Source of the DNA: Treponema sp.
GTDB taxonomy: Bacteria > Spirochaetota > Spirochaetia > Treponematales > Breznakiellaceae
Direction: 5' to 3'
Length of the DNA: 64,000 nucleotides
Assembly: GCA_009784935.1 (NCBI GenBank)
Contig: WQXI01000001.1
Span: 1 to 64,000 of the forward strand
The first letter of the stretch is position 1; each line of letters opens with the position of its first letter. Positions 36,640 through 45,024 of the stretch are shown in pieces. The notes beneath the pieces are model-generated. The model ran no database searches and was not told where the DNA came from. It saw only the letters and a list, made by a program, of their open reading frames with translations. Position numbers and translations under genes: made by a program.

Positions 36640-37950
36640 ATGTTAATAAATAAAATTACAAGAAAACTCTCTATTTTATTCCTTGGTATCGCTTTAATTT
36701 TTATGTTTTCCGCTTCCTGTCAAAAAAACAACACAAGCGAAAACAATACAGATACTGAGCATAAAGAAATAAGAGTTTTATTGGCAGATCACCCCTACGG
36801 TAATTTACTTTATTCATTAATACCTGATTTTGAAAAGGAAACAGGCATTAAGGTTTTATTGGAACACTATAACGAAAATGAACTTACAAATAGATTGAAC
36901 TCAGAGTTCAGCGAAGGCATTCCTTTGATCGATGTTTTTATGACACGCCCTATGACAGAAACCCTTCTCTTTTTAAAAAACAACTGGATGATGCCGTTAG
37001 ACGGCTATGATTTAAGCGACTATCCTTCTAACACTCTGGAAATAGGCGTTAAAGACGGAAAGCCTTATTTTATTCCTCTTGTAGTTGAATGGCAGGTGCT
37101 TTATTACAGAAAGGATTTACTTGAAGCGGCGGGTTTGAGAGTTCCTGTAAATTTTAATGAGCTCGAAAACGCTGCAAGAGTTTTAAACAGAGACGGCGTT
37201 GCGGGTTTTGCTTCACGCGGAGCGCCCTTCCCCGCTGTATCTCAAATATCAAGTTTTATTTTTAGTTATGGGGGAAGATACATAAATAACGGCGCGGCTG
37301 TTTTTGACACTCCGGAAGCTGTAGACGCTTTTCGTTATTACGGCAGAATCCTTGGTATGTACGGTCCGCAGGGTATCGCAGGAATGTCTTGGGATCATAT
37401 AATGCCTATTTTTCAGGCGGGACGTCTTGCTATGTGGACAGACGCTTCTGTGTTTTACGGACAGTTAATTGATCCGCAAGTCTCAAATGTACCTGCCGAA
37501 AATGTCGGCGTCGCCCGCCTTCCGCGCGGTCCTGTGTCACAACAGCCCTACATTGTAACAAGCTGGGGGATGAGCATTTCTTCTTCTACAAAAGATTTTG
37601 ATTCTTCTATGAGATTTCTTGAATGGGCAGCATCAAAAGAAATCGCTCAAAAAGCAATGCTCGCCAACATCCCAATGGCGCGTCTCTCTGTTTGGAACGA
37701 CCCTTCTGTAACAACGCATATAAACCCGGGTATCGTTGATACGATGATCCATGCTTCACAGTTTGGCAATCCTTATCCTATGCCTTTAATGACATCGATT
37801 GTTCAGGCACGCAATCTGATAGGGGAAGTTATCTCAGAATCGATTAATACTAGGGGAACATCCCCGAGGCTTCAATCTCTGGCTGCGCAGAAAAACGCTG
37901 AGTTAAATCAACTGCTCAGAAACGACGGCGAATACGGAACAGCGCGGTAA
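36640..37950 (+). CDS. Extracellular solute-binding lipoprotein, paralogue
   Basis: A 436-residue paralogue of the preceding gene with the same landmarks ('EKETGIKVLLEHYNENEL', 'DVFMTRPMTETLLFL', 'MPIFQAGRLAMWTDASVFYGQLIDP' split across the C-domain) and the shared tail 'SINTRGTSPRL..DGEYG'. The lipobox is 'MFSASC', Cys27. The 82-base gap holds AT-rich sequence without a convincing terminator or strong promoter. Tandem duplication suggests a changed ligand range or dosage. Confidence 0.88.
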   Translation: MLINKITRKLSILFLGIALIFMFSASCQKNNTSENNTDTEHKEIRVLLADHPYGNLLYSLIPDFEKETGIKVLLEHYNENELTNRLNSEFSEGIPLIDVFMTRPMTETLLFLKNNWMMPLDGYDLSDYPSNTLEIGVKDGKPYFIPLVVEWQVLYYRKDLLEAAGLRVPVNFNELENAARVLNRDGVAGFASRGAPFPAVSQISSFIFSYGGRYINNGAAVFDTPEAVDAFRYYGRILGMYGPQGIAGMSWDHIMPIFQAGRLAMWTDASVFYGQLIDPQVSNVPAENVGVARLPRGPVSQQPYIVTSWGMSISSSTKDFDSSMRFLEWAASKEIAQKAMLANIPMARLSVWNDPSVTTHINPGIVDTMIHASQFGNPYPMPLMTSIVQARNLIGEVISESINTRGTSPRLQSLAAQKNAELNQLLRNDGEYGTAR

Positions 37951-37966
37951 AACGTTTTTAAACCCC

Positions 37967-37995
37967 TTGCCAAAACTTTTATTTTTCTGTACCAT
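37967..37995 (+). promoter_or_regulatory. Promoter of tRNA-Tyr
   Basis: TTGCCA (37967-37972) and TACCAT (37990-37995) with exactly 17 bases between. Transcription would begin near 38002, right at the base of the leader hairpin preceding the tRNA. Confidence 0.5.
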
Positions 37996-38000
37996 ACAAA

Positions 38001-38022
38001 GTATCAGATAAAAGTCTGATAC
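38001..38022 (+). other. Perfect hairpin in the pre-tRNA leader
   Basis: GTATCAGA (38001-38008) pairs perfectly with TCTGATAC (38015-38022) around a 6-base loop. It ends three bases before the first base of tRNA-Tyr and would form the 5' leader of the primary transcript. It may guide RNase P processing or be a relic of an upstream gene; no T-run follows, so it is not a terminator. Confidence 0.6.
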
Positions 38023-38025
38023 CTT

Positions 38026-38107
38026 GGGGAGTTTCCAGAGTGGTCAAATGGGGCAGACTGTAAATCTGTTGGCTCAGCCTTCGAAGGTTCAAATCCTCCA
38101 CTCCCCA
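38026..38107 (+). tRNA. tRNA-Tyr (GTA)
   Basis: An 82-base class II tRNA. The acceptor GGGGAGT pairs with ACTCCCC (38100-38106), discriminator A at 38107; the anticodon stem-loop CAGA-CTGTAAA-TCTG carries GTA; a long variable arm precedes the GGTTCAAATCC T-arm. CCA is not encoded. Followed at once by a terminator, so it is a single-gene transcript. Confidence 0.95.
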
Positions 38108-38109
38108 CA

Positions 38110-38146
38110 AAAGACGATGCAGTTAAAACTGTGTCGTCTTTTTTTT
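38110..38146 (+). terminator. Rho-independent terminator of tRNA-Tyr
   Basis: AAAGACGATGCAG (38110-38122) pairs with CTGTGTCGTCTTT around a TTAAAA loop, followed by a run of T to 38146. It starts three bases after the tRNA end. Confidence 0.9.
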
Positions 38147-38180
38147 AATTTTCGAATAATTTTAAAATGATGAACTATTG

Positions 38181-38347
38181 TGGGGAGTGGAGGATTTGAA
38201 GGGTTTAGCCCGCCGTAAGGATAGGCGCCAAGGAGGGCGCCGGCAGGGCTAAACCCCGGCCTGGAACGAAGTAACAGGATGTTGCTGAGTGGAAGGCAAA
38301 TCCATTACTCATCAAAAAGTAATACAGCATTTACACTGCTCCCCTTT
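38181..38347. repeat. GC-rich structured element with inverted copy of the tRNA-Tyr tail
   Basis: Bases 38181-38200 are the exact reverse complement of the last 20 bases of tRNA-Tyr (38088-38107). Then follows a GC-rich palindrome: GGGTTTAGCCC (38201-38211) pairs with GGGCTAAACCC (38246-38256), enclosing GGCGCC-AAGGAG-GGCGCC (38224-38241). On the minus strand the far end reads GGGGAGCAGTGTAAATGCTG, so a tRNA-Tyr-like 5' end (GGGGAG) and a GTA-containing seven-base loop also appear. The stretch could be an inverted, degenerate tRNA-Tyr copy interrupted by a palindromic element, or a structured RNA ending at CTCCCC plus T-run on the plus strand. No coding sequence is seen in 38150-38447. Confidence 0.6.
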
Positions 38348-38402
38348 TTTTGGTGTTTTTTTCGATTTATAACATATTCATTAATTAAAAAATAAATAAC
38401 TA

Positions 38403-38432
38403 TTGATTTGGTTTTTTTTCCTGACATATTAT
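38403..38432 (+). promoter_or_regulatory. Candidate promoter of the OmpA-type gene
   Basis: TTGATT (38403-38408) and TATTAT (38427-38432) are 18 bases apart. SD GAGGAA (38439-38444) precedes ATG 38448, implying a very short leader. Confidence 0.35.
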
Positions 38433-38447
38433 TAAAATGAGGAAAAA

Positions 38448-39455
38448 ATGCTGAAAAAAATATTTTTCATACTGTTAATGTTTTTGTTTATTGCAAACTC
38501 TATATTCGCTCAAACACTATTCGACTTTCCGGCAGGAGATTTCTGGTCACTTAATATCGGGCTTGGAATGAGTGATTTTCTGGTTTCCGGAGCCTCCTTC
38601 CAGTCAATAATTGATCCTAAACTATGGCTCTCACCCAAATTAATGATAGGAAGCAAACTTGGCGTCAACTTCAGCATAGAAGAGGATAATCGTCACATAT
38701 TGGCTTTTGAAGGCCAGGTCTATATCAGATGGAATTTACTTAGGTTTGGTAAAGAATTAAACCCATGGATTTTTTTTATTCAGGGAGGAATGGGATTGAT
38801 TTCCGCATACAGAGGAACTTCATCTAATCCGTTTAATGATGTAACAATGACACGCGGTTCTCTGCTTTTTGAAGCAGCAACAGGGGTAACAATTCCATTA
38901 ACAGAAAGATGGAATGTCGAACCGCAAATACGCGGCGGGTATCCGTTTATTATTGGGGTTTCACTGACAGCCGGTTATAAATTCCCCTTACCGCAAAAAG
39001 TTATAAGTAATTATAATACAGAATATACAGAAGTCATAAGAACCATTCCTCCCGAAGAAATTATAAGACGGGTTTTGATTTCCTCGGTTGAGTTTGTCCT
39101 GTTTGGTCCAGATATCGGAATGTACAATATTGGAATTGACAATGACGCCCAGCAGCTAAACGAAATGGTTTTGAATTATACTGCCCAAACTTTAAATGCC
39201 AATCCCAATTATCGTGTCAGGATAGAAGGCCACGCCAATCCATATACAATTAATCAAAGCGAAATTGAAGAACTAATGGTATTGAGTGTTATGCGTGCGA
39301 ATGTAGTCGCCGAAGAGCTCAGAGCCAGAGGCGTCGATGAAAATCAAATCGTAATAATCTCTTTTGGCGGCTCAAGAACCGCGACAAATGAATGGGACAT
39401 TAGAAACAGAAACCGCCGGGTAGAAATGATAATTACCCAGGTTGACATAGACTGA
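38448..39455 (+). CDS. OmpA-family outer-membrane protein
   Basis: A 335-residue exported protein. Signal peptide about 1-21 ('NSIFAQ'), then a beta-barrel-like region to about 180 (alternating strands, 'GGYPFIIGVSLTAGYKF'), then a C-terminal OmpA/MotB-type peptidoglycan-binding domain ('YRVRIEGHANP', 'VMRANVVAEELRARGV', 'NRNRRVEMII'). It would tether the outer membrane to peptidoglycan. The next gene, 22 bases on, carries a second OmpA domain, so the two probably function as a pair. Confidence 0.85.
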   Translation: MLKKIFFILLMFLFIANSIFAQTLFDFPAGDFWSLNIGLGMSDFLVSGASFQSIIDPKLWLSPKLMIGSKLGVNFSIEEDNRHILAFEGQVYIRWNLLRFGKELNPWIFFIQGGMGLISAYRGTSSNPFNDVTMTRGSLLFEAATGVTIPLTERWNVEPQIRGGYPFIIGVSLTAGYKFPLPQKVISNYNTEYTEVIRTIPPEEIIRRVLISSVEFVLFGPDIGMYNIGIDNDAQQLNEMVLNYTAQTLNANPNYRVRIEGHANPYTINQSEIEELMVLSVMRANVVAEELRARGVDENQIVIISFGGSRTATNEWDIRNRNRRVEMIITQVDID

Positions 39456-39477
39456 CGAATAAAGAGGAAAACAAAAA

Positions 39478-42147
39478 ATGATAAAAAGAATTAAAAAAAT
39501 TGTAAATGTGGTTTTTATAATTTTTCTCTTTTCGGTCTGCAATAATAACATCATAGAAAGATGGTGGGACATAGATAATAACCTAGGTACAAAAAATACC
39601 GGCAGGGAATTCTTTATTGTAAGTTTCAACCCGGGCCCGGACTGCAGGGACTGGGTAGGTCCTCAATCGATAATCCGTGACGGAAAAGTAGAGAGAGTTC
39701 CTGCGATAGCTCAGGCTGGTCATGTTTTCGGCGGATGGTTTCCCAATTCCAGCCGTTCCGGAAAAACATGGGACTTTGACAATGATATTGTTAATAAAGA
39801 TTTTACCTTATTTGCCAAATGGATTCCTACGCCTTATAAGATAAATTTTATTACAGAAGGCGGAACCCCGCAGCCGCCTGATCAGATTTTGATCCATGGA
39901 ACAAAAGTCAAAGAACCTCCCCCCATGCAAAATTCTAGTTTAGCTTTTGGCGGATGGTATACTGTAAACGGAGAGCCCTGGCTTGAAAGTAATCGCTGGA
40001 ACTTTGAAACTCCGGTGACCGATCAAAACACAACAGCAGGAGTTCTAAACTTGTATGCACGGTGGGCTCCCGGTAACGTTACTGTAATATTCAATGAAAA
40101 CGGAGGTACTCCGTTTATACCCAATCAATTAATAATACACGGAGAAAAAATTCTATCGCCTCAGCCCATTACCCCTACCGGCACTTTCGCTGGTTACGCT
40201 TTCGGCGGTTGGCTTACAGATGAAAGTAACACCAATACGCTCTGGGATTTTGATACAGTTGTTAATAGTACAACGGTTGTGGGCACCACTCTGAACCTGT
40301 ACGCCTTGTGGGTTCCCATTCCGGTTTCTGTAACATTTATAACAAATGGCGGAACCCCAATACCGCAAGCACAGGCTGTTCTTGCGGGAACACAGGCGCG
40401 AGAACCCCGTCAAATATCCCGCTCAGGATACTCTTTTGCAGGATGGTTTGATAACCCAAACTTTTCAGGTTCAGCGTGGAATTATACAACGCAGGTAAAC
40501 ACAAGTATGTTCCTATACGCCAAATGGGAAGGAACCGGATTTACTGTTAAGTTCGAAACGGATGGCGGAGATATCCAACCTGCCGATCAATTGATAGCTG
40601 ATGGAGGAAAAGTGCAGGAACCATTACCTATGTTAAAAGAAAGTTATGGTTTCAGCGGCTGGTATACAGAAAAGCCGCCGATAACTGGAATATGGAATGA
40701 AGCTGCGCGCTGGCATTTTGCTTCGGATACTGTTGACGAAAACAACACCGACAGCAATGATGTACTAACCTTGTACGCAAGGTGGGTTGAAACTGATTAT
40801 TATTTTGTCAAATTCAATTCCAATACTTCGCCGCCTTTTCCTTTGAAAGACCAGATAATCGCCGAGGGTTCTTTTGCGGCAACACCAAGGCCTATGACAC
40901 AGGTTGGCATGAATTTCGGCGGCTGGTACACCGAGCAGCCGGCAACACCCGATGGTATATGGGATGAAGGCAAGCGCTGGGTTTTTAATTCTATGCCGGT
41001 AACTTCAGATTTAACTTTATACGCAAGGTGGGAACCTGTCAGGTATGTAGTTTCATTCCAGCCGGATGGCGGCGATCCAATTCCAAATATCCAGTATGTT
41101 AACTTTCTTTCAAAAGTATTAAGACCGCTCCCCATGGAAAAAACCGGTTACAGTTTTGGCGGTTGGTTTACAAACGGGGTTTTTGCCGGCAATGAATGGG
41201 ATTTTTCTGCGCCGGTAAGAACGGACATGATCTTGTACGCCAAATGGATTTATACTCCGCCCATTCATACCGTAACCTTTAACTCCAACGGGGCAGTATC
41301 AACTCCGGAATCACAGCGTTTAGCCAATGGCACAACGGCTGTCGAACCTCCAACCCCGATCCGTTCCGGATATGGTTTCGGCGGCTGGTATACTTCTGAT
41401 GGAACGCCATGGGATGATGCCAACCGCTGGCATTTCGGTTTACCGATAACCGAAAGTTTTACCCTTTATGCGAGGTGGGAAACAATAACCAGCCGTATTA
41501 TGTTCAGCGCAAATGAAGGAAGAGAAGAACCAGATGACCAGGTAATAGCTCGAGGAACAAGAGTCACACAGCCGCAGGCAATGACCAGACCCAATCATTA
41601 TTTTGCAGGCTGGTATGCGAATCAGCGTTTCGAAGGTTTACCATGGAATTTTACCACCGGGTTTGTTACTACACCGGAGCTTAGACTTTACGCTCGTTGG
41701 ATCCAGAATGATATACCTCCAATCGAAATCGTACAGCGTGTAAGGATCTATGGGATTTACTATGTTGACTTTGCGGGGAACCAGACCGAATTCAATAACT
41801 CACGGCCCGGTCCTGGCGCATCAACATCTCTAACATCGACACAGATAAATAACAACACTTCTGTTGTCCAGAACGTAAGAAACATCATGCTCCAGCACCC
41901 CGATTTTGTTCTTCAGCTATCCGGTCACGCAAACCCAATTGATAACACTGATGAAGAAAGAGCGGAACTTGAAGCTATCAGCACAGCAAGATCACAATCT
42001 GTACTGGAAGAATTTATTTCCAAAGGTATACCGCGCTCTTCCATGATCAATGCAGGTTACAATGACAGGATTTACGGAGACGGCAGCAGGGGAAGCCTTA
42101 ATCGCTGTGTGGAGATAATCATTATTGAGTATCTCCCTCTAAAATAG
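39478..42147 (+). CDS. Lipoprotein with nine InlB-type repeats and C-terminal OmpA domain
   Basis: An 889-residue protein. The N-terminus 'FIIFLFSVC' resembles a spirochaete lipobox. About residues 45-755 consist of nine Listeria-Bacteroides/InlB B-repeat units, each of 65-85 residues with a 'FNSNGG..P..Q' strand, a central 'GY.FGGWYT' and a closing 'LYARW' or 'LYAKW'. The last ~130 residues form an OmpA-like domain ('LQLSGHANP', 'ARSQSVLEEFISKG', 'SLNRCVEIIII'). Repeats of this kind are known in cell-surface adhesins. Combination with a peptidoglycan-binding domain points to a periplasmic stalk or a surface-exposed protein anchored to the wall. Repeat number may vary by recombination. Confidence 0.8.
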   Translation: MIKRIKKIVNVVFIIFLFSVCNNNIIERWWDIDNNLGTKNTGREFFIVSFNPGPDCRDWVGPQSIIRDGKVERVPAIAQAGHVFGGWFPNSSRSGKTWDFDNDIVNKDFTLFAKWIPTPYKINFITEGGTPQPPDQILIHGTKVKEPPPMQNSSLAFGGWYTVNGEPWLESNRWNFETPVTDQNTTAGVLNLYARWAPGNVTVIFNENGGTPFIPNQLIIHGEKILSPQPITPTGTFAGYAFGGWLTDESNTNTLWDFDTVVNSTTVVGTTLNLYALWVPIPVSVTFITNGGTPIPQAQAVLAGTQAREPRQISRSGYSFAGWFDNPNFSGSAWNYTTQVNTSMFLYAKWEGTGFTVKFETDGGDIQPADQLIADGGKVQEPLPMLKESYGFSGWYTEKPPITGIWNEAARWHFASDTVDENNTDSNDVLTLYARWVETDYYFVKFNSNTSPPFPLKDQIIAEGSFAATPRPMTQVGMNFGGWYTEQPATPDGIWDEGKRWVFNSMPVTSDLTLYARWEPVRYVVSFQPDGGDPIPNIQYVNFLSKVLRPLPMEKTGYSFGGWFTNGVFAGNEWDFSAPVRTDMILYAKWIYTPPIHTVTFNSNGAVSTPESQRLANGTTAVEPPTPIRSGYGFGGWYTSDGTPWDDANRWHFGLPITESFTLYARWETITSRIMFSANEGREEPDDQVIARGTRVTQPQAMTRPNHYFAGWYANQRFEGLPWNFTTGFVTTPELRLYARWIQNDIPPIEIVQRVRIYGIYYVDFAGNQTEFNNSRPGPGASTSLTSTQINNNTSVVQNVRNIMLQHPDFVLQLSGHANPIDNTDEERAELEAISTARSQSVLEEFISKGIPRSSMINAGYNDRIYGDGSRGSLNRCVEIIIIEYLPLK

Positions 42148-42182
42148 ATTTTGCTTTTATTCCTGTGTTTGTTTATAGATAA

Positions 42183-42211
42183 TTTACAAACTCTTTTATA
42201 TAGGCTACAAT
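42183..42211 (+). promoter_or_regulatory. Promoter of the rnf operon
   Basis: TTTACA (42183-42188) and TACAAT (42206-42211) are exactly 17 bases apart. SD GGAGAAA (42224-42230) precedes ATG 42238. It is placed correctly to drive rnfCDGEAB. Confidence 0.6.
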
Positions 42212-42237
42212 AAAAGTATATTTGGAGAAATAAATTC

Positions 42238-43518
42238 ATGAGTAAGCTGGGCGGAGTAAAAGCGCCGCACCATAAAAATACTGCCAATTCTATTCCGGAG
42301 CAAATTCCGGTTCCTGCAGAGGTAATACTTCCCATGTCTATGCACTCCGGCGCGCCTGCGTCTCCTATTGTCTCTGCAGGCGATTATATAAAAGTGGGAC
42401 AGCTTATCGCGGAAGCTAACGGTTTCGTTTCTTCGCCTGTTCACGCGAGCGTATCGGGTACTGTTAAAAGTGTTGGAGAATCCATTGTAATTACTTCTGA
42501 CGGAAAGAATGAAGTTTGGGAAGGAATCAAGCCGCCAAGTGTTTCAAATCTTTCTGAATTTTTAGAAGCTGTCAGAAACTCGGGCGTTGTAGGTCTTGGC
42601 GGCGCCGGATACCCTACTGCTCCTAAGTTTACGCTAAAAGAGTCTGTAAAACTGGATTATATACTTGTAAACGGAGCGGAATGCGAGCCTTATATTACTT
42701 CTGATACAAGAACAATGATCGATGATACAGATCATGTTTGGAATGGTATTCTTTTGATGAAAGAATTTCTTAAACCAAAAAATATTGTTATCTGTATCGA
42801 GAATAATAAACCTCTTCCTATCAAAAAATTTAAAGATTTATGCAAAGATAAAGAAGGAATTTCTGTGCGGGTGCTTCCTTCGCTCTACCCTCAGGGAGAA
42901 CGCAAAGTGCTTGTCTATAATGTCACCGGAAGAATCGTGCCGGAAGGCGGAAGGCTTCCTGATATTGGATGCATTGTTGTAAACTGTACGACCGTCTCTG
43001 TCTTTGCAAAATATATTAAGACGGGTATTCCGCTTGTTTCTAAATGTATAACAGTAGACGGCTCTGCTGTGAAAAATCCAAAAAATATTATTGCTCCCAT
43101 TGGCACATCTGTGCGTGATATATTTAATTATTGCGGTCTATTTAACAATGGAGAATTAAATCAAAACATTAAAAAAATAACTCTTGGCGGTCCGATGATG
43201 GGAGTTGCTATTCCGGATATTGATACGCCTATTGTAAAAATTACAAATGCTATTCTCGCTTTTTCTGAAAAAAACGCTCAGCCAAATGAGCCGTCTGCAT
43301 GTATAAAATGCGGCAGATGTGTTTCTAAATGCCCGATGAATCTAATGCCTTCGTTAATGGAAGAAGCATACGAATTAAAAAAGACAGAACTTTTAAAAAA
43401 ACTAAAAGTAGAAATGTGCGCCGAATGCGCCTGCTGCGCGTTCACATGCCCTGCAAACAGACATCTTGTTCAGGTTTTCCTTCTTGCAAAAAGAATGCTT
43501 AAGGAGTCTAAACAATGA
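42238..43518 (+). CDS. rnfC: Rnf complex subunit RnfC
   Basis: A 426-residue peripheral subunit of the Rnf complex, which couples reduced-ferredoxin oxidation by NAD+ to Na+ or H+ export. It has the RnfC N-terminal barrel-sandwich ('SPIVSAGDYIKVGQLIAEA'), the NADH/FMN-like Rossmann part ('GLGGAGYPTAPKF', 'VNGAECEPYITSDTR'), a SLBB-like segment, and two 4Fe-4S motifs ('CIKCGRCVSKCP', 'CAECACCAFTCP'). The first gene of the six-gene operon; overlaps rnfD by 4 bases. Confidence 0.95.
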   Translation: MSKLGGVKAPHHKNTANSIPEQIPVPAEVILPMSMHSGAPASPIVSAGDYIKVGQLIAEANGFVSSPVHASVSGTVKSVGESIVITSDGKNEVWEGIKPPSVSNLSEFLEAVRNSGVVGLGGAGYPTAPKFTLKESVKLDYILVNGAECEPYITSDTRTMIDDTDHVWNGILLMKEFLKPKNIVICIENNKPLPIKKFKDLCKDKEGISVRVLPSLYPQGERKVLVYNVTGRIVPEGGRLPDIGCIVVNCTTVSVFAKYIKTGIPLVSKCITVDGSAVKNPKNIIAPIGTSVRDIFNYCGLFNNGELNQNIKKITLGGPMMGVAIPDIDTPIVKITNAILAFSEKNAQPNEPSACIKCGRCVSKCPMNLMPSLMEEAYELKKTELLKKLKVEMCAECACCAFTCPANRHLVQVFLLAKRMLKESKQ

Positions 43519-44465
43519 ATTCCAATATGATTGTATCTCCCGCTCCTCATATACACAGCGGCTCTTCTACAAATAGAATTATGCTAGACGTAATAATAGC
43601 GCTTATTCCTGCATTTTTAGCGGCTTTTTATATTTTTGGCATGCGCGCCGTTCTTCTAACGGGCGTTTGCGCTGCTTCCTGCGTTTTATTTGAATTTTTA
43701 TACGAAATTTTATTAAAAAGAAAAAATACTGTAAAAGACTTATCCGCGGTTTTAACTGGAATTATTCTTGCTTTTAATCTGCCTGTAACTATTCCAATAT
43801 GGCAGGCTGTTTTTGGGAGCTTTATAGCGATTATCCTTGTTAAACAGCTCTTTGGCGGAATAGGAAAAAATATCGCTAATCCCGCTGTTACAGCGCGTAT
43901 TATAATGTTTCTTGCTTTCCCTTTGACAATGACAACATGGATTGCTGTCGGCGAAGCCGATTGCATATGTTGTACAGATATTATTACTGCCGCTACTCCC
44001 CTTGCGCATTTATTCCGCGGCGAAATTGACCAACTGCCAAACAAATTAGAACTATTTTTGGGTTTTCATGGCGGCTGTATCAAAGAGACTAGCATATTCG
44101 CTCTTTTAATCGGTTTTATTTATTTATTGGCAAGAAAGGTTATAACGCCAATTATACCTGTAACTTTTATTGGAACTGTTTTTGCATTAACAGCAATATC
44201 GGGCGGAATTGATTTTGGTATTCTTCACATTTTATCCGGCGGGCTCTTTTTGGGCGCTGTCTTCTGCGCGACAGATTATGTGACATCCCCGATTACAAAC
44301 AAAGGGCGGATTATTTTCGGAATAGGCTGCGGTTTAGTTACTGTTATTATCCGTCTTTACGGCAGTTTCCCCGAGGGAGTTTCTTTTGGTATATTGTTTA
44401 TGAACATGCACGTTCCATATATTAATAAATTGACTCTTAAAAAGGCGCTTGGAGGAAAAAAATAA
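43515..44465 (+). CDS. rnfD: Rnf complex subunit RnfD
   Basis: A 316-residue integral membrane subunit with about nine helices. The covalent FMN site is visible as 'DYVTSPIT' (Thr near residue 257), and 'GGIGKNIANPAVTAR' is the family signature. Start ATG overlaps the rnfC stop (ATGA). Confidence 0.93.
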   Translation: MNSNMIVSPAPHIHSGSSTNRIMLDVIIALIPAFLAAFYIFGMRAVLLTGVCAASCVLFEFLYEILLKRKNTVKDLSAVLTGIILAFNLPVTIPIWQAVFGSFIAIILVKQLFGGIGKNIANPAVTARIIMFLAFPLTMTTWIAVGEADCICCTDIITAATPLAHLFRGEIDQLPNKLELFLGFHGGCIKETSIFALLIGFIYLLARKVITPIIPVTFIGTVFALTAISGGIDFGILHILSGGLFLGAVFCATDYVTSPITNKGRIIFGIGCGLVTVIIRLYGSFPEGVSFGILFMNMHVPYINKLTLKKALGGKK

Positions 44466-44466
44466 A

Positions 44467-45024
44467 ATGAGCGCAAAAAAAGATTTTATTATACCTATAC
44501 TCGTACTTGGTTTAATTTGTCTATTTGTTACCGGCGCGTTGGCTGTTGTAAATCATTTTACGTATCCAAAAATAAAAAGTGATTCCGCAGAACGCGCGTA
44601 TATCGCAAGATCCAAAATTATTCCTGAAGCAGACGGATTTGTTTTAATGGATATAAAAAATATTGGTTTACCCGAATCAATCATTGAAGTTTACAAAACA
44701 GCAAATGAAGCAGGTTTTATATTTACAGTATCTGTAAAAGGATTTGGCAGAGAAAATATGCGATTGCTTTGCGGTGTAGATATTGATGGAAGATTAATAA
44801 AATCCAACATAAATGATTTGGTCTTATCTCATACAGAAACACCTTCTTACTTTAACAGAGCTTTTTCTGAAATTCATTTAAACCGTTTTTGGAATGGTAA
44901 TAAAACTGATATAGAAAAAATTGATGCGGTTTCAGGCGCTACAGTTTCTTCCAATGCTTTGCAAAAAGCAATTCTTTATGCTCTTACAGCTTTTGAACTA
45001 ATAAAAGGGAGTAATAATGAATAA
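44467..45024 (+). CDS. rnfG: Rnf complex subunit RnfG
   Basis: A 185-residue subunit with one N-terminal membrane helix ('IPILVLGLICLFVTGALAVV') and a periplasmic FMN-binding domain carrying the covalent flavin motif 'DAVSGATVSS'. The ATG at 44467, one base after the rnfD stop codon, is preferred to an in-frame ATG at 44449 inside rnfD; the shine-dalgarno GGAGG (44451-44455) lies 11 bases before the chosen ATG. It overlaps rnfE by 8 bases. Confidence 0.92.
   Translation: MSAKKDFIIPILVLGLICLFVTGALAVVNHFTYPKIKSDSAERAYIARSKIIPEADGFVLMDIKNIGLPESIIEVYKTANEAGFIFTVSVKGFGRENMRLLCGVDIDGRLIKSNINDLVLSHTETPSYFNRAFSEIHLNRFWNGNKTDIEKIDAVSGATVSSNALQKAILYALTAFELIKGSNNE

Noticed and set aside
38201-38256. 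Integron attC site
   Set aside because: The outer arms read GTTTAG...CTAAAC, opposite to the RYYYAAC...GTTRRRY layout, and no integrase or cassette array is nearby.
38181-38347. A second functional tRNA-Tyr or a tmRNA on the minus strand
   Set aside because: Only the 3' 20 bases and a partial 5' end fit; the D-arm, proper anticodon stem and spacing are missing, and no tmRNA tag reading frame or conserved tmRNA ends are seen.
43628-44044. 138-residue minus-strand ORF inside rnfD
   Set aside because: Entirely opposite to a clear rnfD reading frame, rich in residues expected from antisense of membrane codons.
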